A DNA stretch of 5,745 nt, from positions 1 through 5,745 of the forward strand of contig JACQHO010000096.1 in NCBI GenBank assembly GCA_016198945.1, written 5' to 3'. Every line of letters starts with the position of its first letter. The stretch's first letter is position 1. This DNA comes from Nitrospirota bacterium (GTDB lineage Bacteria > Nitrospirota > Nitrospiria > JACQBZ01). Below are positions 1 to 5,745 of this stretch, in pieces. The notes below the pieces were generated by a model. That model was not told the DNA's origin. It saw nothing but the letters and a program-made list of their open reading frames with translations, and searched no databases. A program made the position numbers and the translations under genes.

Positions 1-1427
1 AGTTTGAGCTCTTCCGGCTCCGACAAGCGATCAAGCCGGACCTGCGCGGGATCCTTCAAGCGTATTCCCTGCTCCTCGGCCTGACGGAGAACGCTGCACA
101 ATCGCGCATGGGCATACTGGACGTAATAGACCGGATTCTCATTGGACCGGCGCTTGGCCAGTTCCAGGTCAAACTCCATCGGGCTGTCAAGACGGCGCAT
201 CAGGAAAAAGAACAGGGCCGCGTCTTTACCGACCTCGCCGACCACCTCCCGAAGGGTCACGAACTCCCCGGCCCGTTTGGACATCGGCACCGGCTGTCCG
301 TTGCGAACCAGCTTGACCAGTTGCCCGATCATGATCCGCAGCCTCGTCTTAGGGTATCCCAGCGCCTGGACGGCCGCTTCCATTCTCGCGGTATAGCCAT
401 GGTGGTCCGCCCCCCAGATGTCGATCAGGAGGTCGAACCCGCGCGCGAGTTTATCCCGATGGTAGGCCATGTCCGATGCCAGATAGGTAAACTCCCCGTC
501 CTCCTTCCGGACAACCCGATCCTTGTCGTCTCCAAAATGCGTGGATCGAAACCATAAGGCACCGTCCTTCTCATAGAGAAACTCTTTTTTCTGCAATTCA
601 TCAAGGGTATTCCGGACGGACCCCGATTGAAAGAGGAGCGTCTCGTTGAACCAGGCATCAAACGTGATCCCAAACGTCTCAAGATCCTCCCGAATCAGGG
701 CCGTCATCTCCTCCAGCGAATGCTGCGTGAAAAAATCAAGACAGTCATCCGGCTTCCGGTCCCGGTATCGATCGCCGAAGCGGTCGGCCATCCGTTGCGC
801 CAGCTCGGTGACATAGGCGCCTCGATAACCGTCTTCGGGATCGGGAGACGGAAACCCCAGCAGCTGCCGGTATCGGGCGTACACCGACATCCCGAGCAGC
901 TTCACCTGTCGCCCCGCGTCGTTGTTGTAATATTCCCTTTCAACCCTGTAGCCGGCCGACTGGAGCAGATTGGCCAGGGCATTTCCAACGGCCGCCCATC
1001 GCCCGTGGCCGACATGCAACGGGCCGGTCGGGTTTGCGCTTACGAACTCGATCTGGACGCGCCGCCCTTTTCCGATTTCGACCCGACCGAACCCCCTCCC
1101 CTTCGCTTCAACGTCCGACAGAACCTGACGCCACTGATCCGGTTTTAACGTAATATTGAGATAGCCCGAACCGGCCAGTTCGATTCTCTCCAGAGCGGGA
1201 TCCTGTTCAAGATAACTCCCGAAGATCCGGGCGATCTCCATGGGCGACCGGCGTTCGGCCGAGGCCAGCGTCATCGCCACCGTGGAGGCGAAATCGGCCT
1301 GGACGGTTTCTTTCGGAATCTCAACAACCAATTTATCCGGATCGGGTTTGGAGCGGATTTTCCCCTCCTTCGAAGCCTGTTCCCATGCCCTCAGGACCAT
1401 TTCTTTGACCAAACGATCTTTCGTCAT
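1..1427 (-). CDS. argS: Arginyl-tRNA synthetase, 3' end cut off by the window edge
   Basis: Class I aminoacyl-tRNA synthetase that charges tRNA-Arg with arginine in the cytoplasm using ATP. I translated the minus strand from ATG 1427 and found an uninterrupted frame of 475 codons to the left edge, with no stop, so the gene is truncated; family members are usually about 550-580 residues, so roughly the last 80-100 are missing. The N-terminal additional domain covers about residues 1-110. The catalytic core follows, with the signature FVSANPTGPLHVGHGR (residues 128-143), where HVGH is the HIGH motif. MSKRAGEFVTLRE starting at residue 382 takes the place of the KMSKS loop, a common bacterial ArgS variant. 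NPVYYVQYAHAR near residue 440 marks the start of the DALR anticodon-binding domain. The gene starts 23 bases after the moeA stop and is probably co-transcribed with it. The ribosome site is weak: AGGA at 1444-1441, 13 bases from the ATG. An in-frame TTG four codons upstream is a less likely start. Confidence 0.97.
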   Translation of the reverse strand, partial: MTKDRLVKEMVLRAWEQASKEGKIRSKPDPDKLVVEIPKETVQADFASTVAMTLASAERRSPMEIARIFGSYLEQDPALERIELAGSGYLNITLKPDQWRQVLSDVEAKGRGFGRVEIGKGRRVQIEFVSANPTGPLHVGHGRWAAVGNALANLLQSAGYRVEREYYNNDAGRQVKLLGMSVYARYRQLLGFPSPDPEDGYRGAYVTELAQRMADRFGDRYRDRKPDDCLDFFTQHSLEEMTALIREDLETFGITFDAWFNETLLFQSGSVRNTLDELQKKEFLYEKDGALWFRSTHFGDDKDRVVRKEDGEFTYLASDMAYHRDKLARGFDLLIDIWGADHHGYTARMEAAVQALGYPKTRLRIMIGQLVKLVRNGQPVPMSKRAGEFVTLREVVGEVGKDAALFFFLMRRLDSPMEFDLELAKRRSNENPVYYVQYAHARLCSVLRQAEEQGIRLKDPAQVRLDRLSEPEELK

Positions 1428-1450
1428 GGGATGCCGCAATTCCTATTGAA

Positions 1451-2695
1451 TTAATATCCGGGGTCGGGTTGTCCCGACAGGCTTTTATCAAGGAGCTGCA
1501 CCTTCACCGTCCGGCCCTTCTCAAGATCAGCGGACTCCAAGGGAAAAATGATAAGCGCGTTCGCTTTTGCCATGGAGGTGAGAACACCGGAACTCTGGCT
1601 GCCCGTCGTCCAGACCTGGTATCGGTCTTCCGTCTTTTTCACCACCGCCCTCAAGAAATGCGTCTTCCCCGGATTTTTGGTGATGCGTTCCATGAGAACG
1701 GCCTCGATCACCGGGCGGAAAAGAAGAGAGTGACCTTGCATCTTTCGAAGCGCAGGCCGGACGAACTGCTCAAACGTGACCATTGTCGAAACGGGATTCC
1801 CCGGAAGACCGAATACGGGTTTCGCGTGAAGCATCCCGAAGGCCAGCGGCTCGCCCGGTTTCATTGCAACCTTCCAGAAAGACATGGCGACGCCGAGTTC
1901 TCCAAGCGCCTCTTTCACAAAATCGTATGCCCCCACGGAAACCCCGCCCGAGATAACCATCAGATCGGCCGACAGACCTTGCATTAAACGATCCGAGAGA
2001 TCCTCTCGACTGTCCCTCGCGATGCCCAGAAGCATCGGAACCCCGCCGGCATCCATTACTTGGGCCGCAACCGCATAGCCGTTGCTGTTCATGATTTTGT
2101 TCGGGCCGAGCTCGTCATCAAGGTCGGCCAGCTCATTGCCCGTGGCCAAAATAGCCACGCGGGGCCGTTGATAGACCCGAACTTGGGATCGCCCGACGGA
2201 TGCCAATAGTCCCACCTCGGCCGCGCCCATCAGGCTGTTTTGTGCCAGCACGACACTCCCGGCCTGGATGTCCTCGCCGCGAAGGCGGATGTTTTCACCG
2301 GCCTCAACCGGCTGGAAGACACGGACGCGGCTCCCTTCCGCGCGCGTGTCTTCCGCTCGGACGACGGCATCCGCTCCTTCCGGCACGGGCGCCCCGGTCA
2401 TGATACGGCTGGCCTGTCCCCGTTTAACCGTTTCTTGGGGAAGAGCACCCGCGGCAATTTCTTCAACCACGTCCAGGATCACGGGTTGTTGCACGGCCGC
2501 CCTGGAAAGATCGTCATGCCGTACGGCATACCCATCCATCGCGGAGTTATTCCATGGCGGATGATCCCTTTTGGATACAATCGGCTCGGCCAGGATCCGC
2601 CCCCGTGAATCGAGAAGGGCCGTTTTCTCCGTCCCGATTCGCTGAATTTTATCCAGAATCACGTTCAGTGCTTTTTGAACCGGAATCATTTCCAC
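1451..2695 (-). CDS. moeA: Molybdopterin molybdenumtransferase MoeA
   Basis: Cytoplasmic enzyme of molybdenum cofactor synthesis that inserts molybdate into adenylylated molybdopterin, releasing AMP. The 414-residue product matches the usual family length (about 400-420). Domains in order: MoeA N-terminal region (about 1-165) with NNSAMDGYAV at 49-58; MoCF-binding domain (about 177-315) with TGNEL at 185-189, SGGVSVGAYDFVK at 249-261, KPGEP at 279-283 and GLPGNPVS at 296-303; and MoeA C-terminal domain (about 330-402) with GSQSSGVLTSMAKANAL at 365-381. KPGEP has Glu where many relatives have Lys; I treat this as ordinary variation. The start is uncertain. GTG 2695 has a GGA six bases upstream (2704-2702). 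ATG 2689, two codons later, gives MIPVQKAL, which looks like the usual family N-terminus but lacks a well-placed ribosome site. A strong promoter lies directly upstream (2718-2746), and argS follows after 23 bases. MoeA serves any molybdoenzyme in the cell, so it does not by itself identify a pathway. Confidence 0.96.
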   Translation of the reverse strand: MEMIPVQKALNVILDKIQRIGTEKTALLDSRGRILAEPIVSKRDHPPWNNSAMDGYAVRHDDLSRAAVQQPVILDVVEEIAAGALPQETVKRGQASRIMTGAPVPEGADAVVRAEDTRAEGSRVRVFQPVEAGENIRLRGEDIQAGSVVLAQNSLMGAAEVGLLASVGRSQVRVYQRPRVAILATGNELADLDDELGPNKIMNSNGYAVAAQVMDAGGVPMLLGIARDSREDLSDRLMQGLSADLMVISGGVSVGAYDFVKEALGELGVAMSFWKVAMKPGEPLAFGMLHAKPVFGLPGNPVSTMVTFEQFVRPALRKMQGHSLLFRPVIEAVLMERITKNPGKTHFLRAVVKKTEDRYQVWTTGSQSSGVLTSMAKANALIIFPLESADLEKGRTVKVQLLDKSLSGQPDPGY

Positions 2696-2717
2696 TGTGG
2701 GTCCGCTAAAAGAGTGT

Positions 2718-2746
2718 ATTATAACGCAAGGTCACACCCCTGTAAA
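2718..2746 (-). promoter_or_regulatory. Sigma-70-type promoter for moeA-argS
   Basis: On the minus strand the -35 element TTTACA (2746-2741, one mismatch to TTGACA) is separated by exactly 17 bases from a perfect TATAAT -10 element (2723-2718). Transcription would start near 2711, leaving a leader of only about 16-22 bases before the GTG 2695 or ATG 2689 start of moeA. The promoter lies past the terminator of the upstream cytochrome unit, so moeA-argS has its own transcription start. No operator or riboswitch fits in so short a leader. This is a consensus match only, with no experimental support. Confidence 0.8.
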
Positions 2747-2781
2747 GGCGGTAAAATAGTCCCAAGTCATGTCGGGAGAGA

Positions 2782-2819
2782 CCGAAATACAAAAGGGGGT
2801 GACGCTTGTCACCCCCTTT
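2782..2819 (-). terminator. Rho-independent terminator of the cytochrome unit
   Basis: A perfect 12-bp inverted repeat (2792-2803 pairing with 2808-2819) encloses a 4-base loop. The stem contains five consecutive G-C pairs and ends in A-T pairs. Read on the minus strand it is followed by a T-rich stretch (TTTTGTATTT, down to about 2785). It begins about 25 bases past the stop codon of the EB_dh cytochrome gene, the expected place for its terminator. The plus-strand side has only three T before the run breaks, so it probably works mainly for the minus strand. Confidence 0.9.
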
Positions 2820-2843
2820 GCTGATGATAATGGATCTGGACGA

Positions 2844-4544
2844 TTATTTTTTTTGCTGCTTTACCGCGTTCGCTTTTCGGATAATCCATCCTTCGATCCC
2901 AAATACCACGAAGACGGCGATAAAGGGATAGATATAGGCTTTCGTCGGGATCGGCGGTTCCAAAATCGTGTAGTACCAAGTTGAAATCGAGGTCTTTAAT
3001 CCATGGTCGCCGTTGTTCCCATCCCAGACAAAGAAAACCGTCGGTATATATTTCCCCATCTCAAACTGGGTGCCGGTTTCCTTGTCTTCCGTGGTCATCG
3101 CCCTCGCCATAATGACACGCCACCGGCCGTTTTTATATTCGGAAAAAACGGTTTTTACATTCTGTGTCGGACGAGACTCCAGTTTGAGGTCGCCGCCCAT
3201 GGAACCGTGTCCGGTATACTCTTTTACCGTTCCATCCGCCTCCCATTTCCAGAGGTCAATGGCCCGCTTGGCATCGCCGAAGACGAACCTCGGTTTTTGC
3301 GGCGGGGTTAATTCCTGCCACATGGCAGGGAATTGAACAGCCACGGCATCATTGAACATCGGATATTCTCTCAGCGCAATCGGCTGACCTTCCGGCGGCG
3401 TTTCCTGGAAACTTGCCGCCTGCGCCAAGCCTTCGGGCGTGGCAACGCTCTTGATCCGGTCGTTCCATTCAAAGGACCAGGCAATTTCCTTTCCGTTAAA
3501 GATGGATTTCACCCAGACCTCGTCCACGAGCCGGACAAAGTTCCGCGGCTTGTGCATGATCTGTCCAGCCAGCCCGATATATTGAGACGGGGACTTCTGC
3601 CAATTGGGATCTTCCGGGTTGTTCGGAATTTCGCCTTCAACAAAACGGGATCTTACTACGAACTGCGCAGCCGGATGGGCCGTCAAAGGATCGATCTTTT
3701 GTTTTGGGCAGAGAGAAATTACGAAATTGGCCACGTCCCATCGCTGTTCCGGTGTCAATGCATCCGCGAACGAAGGCATCGGCGTGCCGTTGAGGCCGGT
3801 CGAAACCTCACGGAAGACGTTCCTTGGATTGTAGGGATCTTCACGGTTTCCACGGAAGTTCCAGCATTTATGGAGATCGGCCGGAAAGATTGGGAAACCC
3901 CATTCGTCTTTCTGCGTTTTATTTCCGTCTCCTCGACCCTCTTCCCCATGGCATTCCACGCATTTGCCTTTATTCATGAAAACTTCCTTGCCCCGCTTGA
4001 TGCTCTCCTCCGAGGTAGGAATCTGTTTCCCATAGTCAATCAGATTAAATTCTTCATTTTCGGTATCCTGAAAGTCGCGGTCTTTCACAAGATTGGTTGT
4101 TACGAAATCCACCACTTGATTAATTTGTTGCGGAGTCAGAACACCCGCCCAGGACGGCATGGCCGAGCCCGGAAGTCCATGCGTCACGGTCAACACAAGA
4201 TCCTCTTTGGTCGGAAGCTCGCCACTTGCGGTATGCCGGATCTTAAAAGTGCCCTGGTTGAAATTTCGCGGGCGCGGCCAGAGGCGATCCGAACCCGGTC
4301 CGTCCCCCGCCCCTTCCGGTCCATGACACCAGACGCATTTCTTGAAATAAACCGCCTTTCCGGCCTCGATATCAGCCGGTGTGGGCTTCGAGGGTCGTCC
4401 CGCCGATGCGCCTCCGGCCGGTTTCTCTTCTTTCGCGGCCTGGGCCGTGGTCAGGATCAATAACCCCGTGGCAACGATTCCTACCATCACGGCTGCCACA
4501 CCAACCCCTTTTAATCTTCTATATGAAGATAAAATCCTGTTCAT
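2844..4544 (-). CDS. Membrane-anchored di-heme c cytochrome with EB_dh-type heme b domain
   Basis: Predicted periplasmic electron carrier tied to the inner membrane. Residues are numbered here from the upstream GTG at 4562. I prefer ATG 4544 (residue 7), because AAAGGGG lies 8 bases upstream and the GTG has no ribosome site; this gives 566 residues. Order: signal peptide (about 7-42, cut near TAQA-AKEE); cytochrome c domain 1 with CVWCH at 76-80 and likely distal Met135 (SAMPSW); cytochrome c domain 2 with CVECH at 201-205 and likely distal Met262 (TPMPSF); EB_dh domain (about 296-535) with AWSFEWND, DAVAVQFP, AIDLWKWEADG, NGRWRVIMARAM and a final ISTWYYTI; then one transmembrane helix (about 544-562) with a Lys/Arg-rich tail, which puts the tail in the cytoplasm. 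EB_dh domains are the heme b gamma subunits of type II DMSO-reductase-family enzymes such as ethylbenzene dehydrogenase, chlorate reductase and nitrite oxidoreductase. The catalytic subunit is not in the window, so substrate and partner are unknown. It follows the mono-heme membrane cytochrome gene by 30 bases and is probably co-transcribed with it. Confidence 0.88.
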   Translation of the reverse strand: MNRILSSYRRLKGVGVAAVMVGIVATGLLILTTAQAAKEEKPAGGASAGRPSKPTPADIEAGKAVYFKKCVWCHGPEGAGDGPGSDRLWPRPRNFNQGTFKIRHTASGELPTKEDLVLTVTHGLPGSAMPSWAGVLTPQQINQVVDFVTTNLVKDRDFQDTENEEFNLIDYGKQIPTSEESIKRGKEVFMNKGKCVECHGEEGRGDGNKTQKDEWGFPIFPADLHKCWNFRGNREDPYNPRNVFREVSTGLNGTPMPSFADALTPEQRWDVANFVISLCPKQKIDPLTAHPAAQFVVRSRFVEGEIPNNPEDPNWQKSPSQYIGLAGQIMHKPRNFVRLVDEVWVKSIFNGKEIAWSFEWNDRIKSVATPEGLAQAASFQETPPEGQPIALREYPMFNDAVAVQFPAMWQELTPPQKPRFVFGDAKRAIDLWKWEADGTVKEYTGHGSMGGDLKLESRPTQNVKTVFSEYKNGRWRVIMARAMTTEDKETGTQFEMGKYIPTVFFVWDGNNGDHGLKTSISTWYYTILEPPIPTKAYIYPFIAVFVVFGIEGWIIRKANAVKQQKK

Positions 4545-4552
4545 CGCTTTCG

Positions 4553-4559
4553 CCCCTTT
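4553..4559 (-). promoter_or_regulatory. Ribosome binding site that decides the start at 4544
   Basis: AAAGGGG on the minus strand, 8 bases before ATG 4544. No purine-rich site precedes the in-frame GTG at 4562. The site therefore favours the ATG, which also gives a conventional signal peptide with basic residues (MNRILSSYRRLKG) ahead of the hydrophobic core. Confidence 0.6.
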
Positions 4560-4574
4560 CACGTAAACGGATGA

Positions 4575-5576
4575 TTATTCCCATGTCCTTGGGAAGAATT
4601 CAGTGTGCCAGTATTCAAACATCGCCACTTTCCATATTTCGTCCGTCGTCAAATGTTCCTCCCACGGCGGCATGGCGGACGCCCAAGGAAACCCCTCCGT
4701 TGGAAGACCGGGTCCGCCCTTTGAAATTCTCCAGAACACAAACGTCTCCTGTAACTGTGCAATCGTGCCCGGATCAACAAAATTAGCCGGAATCGGGTTA
4801 AAGGCAAAGGCAAACATTCCCCGTCCGTTCAGATTGTCTCCATGGCAGAAGTGACAGTTCTGAAAGAAAATGGACCCGCCCTCTTTCACATATTGAAGGT
4901 ACTTGGGGGCGTTCGGATCAAAGGCATTTGACTTGAAATATTTGGCTTCATGACCCACTTCCAAATATTTCCCATCGTCTTCAACGCGATAGGGATTTTG
5001 AGCGGTCTGCAACGTAAAGTTCTGACCCCGCACCGTGGTAGAGGCCGGCGGAGCCGGATGAACCGTTCTCAACTCGATCGGCTCATCAAATTTTGGAACA
5101 TTGAAATCATACGTCCCGTATCCGATCAAGACCGGGAGAACCACAAATGACACGGAACGGATCCCTTTATACATTGGATTGACCGCCAACACAGTATTCA
5201 TGATGGGCCTTTTAAATTCCGTCCAGGACCGCTCGGTTGATGATATAAACAGGAAAATCACAAGGGTAACCAGCCCCATGTAGGTATAGAGAAGCGCGGA
5301 GGGAATCGGAGGGGTCAAAATATACTTAAAGAAAAAGAAGGTTCCAAGCCAGATCAGGATGGCCTGAGGAAAAGCCGGAATCCCCTTGCCCACCTTTTTC
5401 AAGGCGTAATTAGCACCAATGTAAGCGGCGCACATAACCGCCAGATAAAGCAACATCTGAATCGGCATGTATCCGACTTTCCAGAGCAAGGATGACTCGC
5501 CGCCGCCCCCGGCCGCAATCGCAAGGGCCGGGCTGAAGATCAAACTCACCAGAAATATCCAGAGTAATTTACGCAT
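4575..5576 (-). CDS. Polytopic membrane protein with C-terminal mono-heme cytochrome c domain
   Basis: 333-residue protein that I do not recognise as a named gene. The N-terminus is a signal peptide or first helix (about 1-22). Transmembrane helices follow at about 35-58, 70-87, 93-112 and 141-156. The basic loops (KKVGKG at 60-65, and the Lys/Arg-containing stretch at 115-140) fit the cytoplasmic side, leaving the C-terminal half in the periplasm. That half has a linker and a class I cytochrome c domain with CHFCH at 241-245 and likely distal Met302 (SAMPPW). The membrane part has no histidine before residue 173, so it cannot hold a bis-His heme b and is more likely an anchor or partner subunit. 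The design (membrane helices plus a single c heme) recalls the fused subunit IV-cytochrome c of some bc complexes, but I see no convincing subunit IV signature. The start ATG 5576 has an excellent AGGAG site 7 bases upstream. The stop is 30 bases before the next cytochrome gene. A role in passing electrons between membrane and periplasm is inferred. Confidence 0.87.
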   Translation of the reverse strand: MRKLLWIFLVSLIFSPALAIAAGGGGESSLLWKVGYMPIQMLLYLAVMCAAYIGANYALKKVGKGIPAFPQAILIWLGTFFFFKYILTPPIPSALLYTYMGLVTLVIFLFISSTERSWTEFKRPIMNTVLAVNPMYKGIRSVSFVVLPVLIGYGTYDFNVPKFDEPIELRTVHPAPPASTTVRGQNFTLQTAQNPYRVEDDGKYLEVGHEAKYFKSNAFDPNAPKYLQYVKEGGSIFFQNCHFCHGDNLNGRGMFAFAFNPIPANFVDPGTIAQLQETFVFWRISKGGPGLPTEGFPWASAMPPWEEHLTTDEIWKVAMFEYWHTEFFPRTWE

Positions 5577-5583
5577 TTCATTT

Positions 5584-5588
5584 CTCCT
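5584..5588 (-). promoter_or_regulatory. Strong Shine-Dalgarno site of the mono-heme cytochrome gene
   Basis: AGGAG on the minus strand, with 7 bases to ATG 5576. It fixes the start and predicts efficient translation. An overlapping out-of-frame ATG at 5581 is too close to this site to compete. Confidence 0.8.
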
Positions 5589-5659
5589 GATTCAGCAATT
5601 ATCCCATTTAAATTCCCAGGAAAACCCTAATTAAGAAACAACCTTCAGGCACTCTTCGC

Positions 5660-5743
5660 TTAACTGCCGCAGATTTTAGCGAATGGTTCCTGCGCCGGAC
5701 CGTTTAATCCATCCTTCTTTGCCCCTTCACAATTCTGCTGAAC
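5660..5743 (-). CDS. Possible C-terminal end of an upstream gene, cut by the window edge
   Basis: On the minus strand a frame enters from the right edge and stays open for 27 codons to a TAA at 5662-5660. It ends in a tail with two Cys (NCEGAKKDG ... FAKICGS). Its mixed hydrophilic composition looks like protein, but it is too short to assign. It would end 83 bases before the membrane cytochrome gene and could belong to the same unit. A second minus frame (stop at 5706-5704) and a plus-strand frame from ATG 5683 are also open to the edge, so the choice of frame is uncertain. Confidence 0.35.
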   Translation of the reverse strand, partial: VQQNCEGAKKDGLNGPAQEPFAKICGS

Positions 5744-5745
5744 CA

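Noticed and set aside
425..682. Minus-strand 85-codon frame inside argS
   Set aside because: It is in a different frame from the continuous ArgS translation, which is unbroken across it, so it does not indicate a frameshift.
108..1148. Plus-strand open frames opposite argS (149 and 173 codons)
   Set aside because: The minus-strand frame carries full ArgS signatures through this region; the plus-strand products are Arg/Pro-rich and resemble nothing.
2792..2819. The perfect inverted repeat as an operator or mobile-element end
   Set aside because: Its position just after a stop codon, short loop, G-C core and following T-rich run are explained by an intrinsic terminator; there are no flanking duplications or transposase.
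3333..4463. Plus-strand open frame of 376 codons opposite the EB_dh cytochrome gene
   Set aside because: It lies wholly antisense to a gene with clear heme and EB_dh motifs, its translation shows no recognisable domain, and no ribosome site was evident. It looks like a shadow of the codon bias on the other strand.
5598..5626. Possible promoter for the cytochrome genes with GATAAT as the -10 box (5603-5598)
   Set aside because: No acceptable -35 box lies 16-18 bases upstream (GGTTTT or GGGTTT), and the gene may be read from further upstream.
5683..5745. Plus-strand ATG with 21 codons open to the right edge, a possible divergent gene
   Set aside because: No ribosome site precedes it and it is too short to judge; it overlaps the minus-strand tail on the opposite strand.

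Overview
All genes that can be supported lie on the minus strand, so the window reads right to left. It holds two transcription units split by a 148-base intergenic region at 2696-2843. The right-hand unit encodes two c-type cytochromes. The left-hand unit encodes MoeA (molybdenum cofactor synthesis) and the start of ArgS (arginyl-tRNA synthetase). No RNA genes, mobile elements, CRISPR arrays or long repeats were seen.

Right unit (5745 down to about 2780). The left-over end of an unidentified reading frame (27 codons, ending at 5660) is followed by a 333-residue membrane protein with a periplasmic mono-heme cytochrome c domain (5576-4575). Closely behind it comes a roughly 566-residue protein (4544-2844) with a signal peptide, two cytochrome c domains, an ethylbenzene-dehydrogenase-type (EB_dh) heme b domain and a C-terminal membrane anchor. 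The unit ends in a perfect 12-bp intrinsic terminator (2792-2819). By inference the pair is a membrane-bound periplasmic electron-transfer module with up to four hemes (three c, one b). It resembles the gamma-subunit and cytochrome parts of nitrite oxidoreductase-like or other type II DMSO-reductase-family systems.

Left unit (2746 down to 1). A near-consensus sigma-70 promoter (TTTACA, 17 bp, TATAAT) lies just upstream of moeA. argS begins 23 bases after moeA and runs off the left edge, with about 475 codons visible. MoeA inserts molybdenum into molybdopterin, which molybdoenzymes of the DMSO-reductase family need. The closeness to EB_dh cytochromes is therefore suggestive, but the terminator and separate promoter argue against one shared operon.

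Organism. The multi-domain c-type cytochrome plus EB_dh fusion, the periplasmic cytochromes and a base composition slightly above half G+C point to a Gram-negative, respiratory, probably chemolithotrophic bacterium. Nitrospirota or a similar lineage is my best guess, from family knowledge only; no taxonomic marker in the window settles it.
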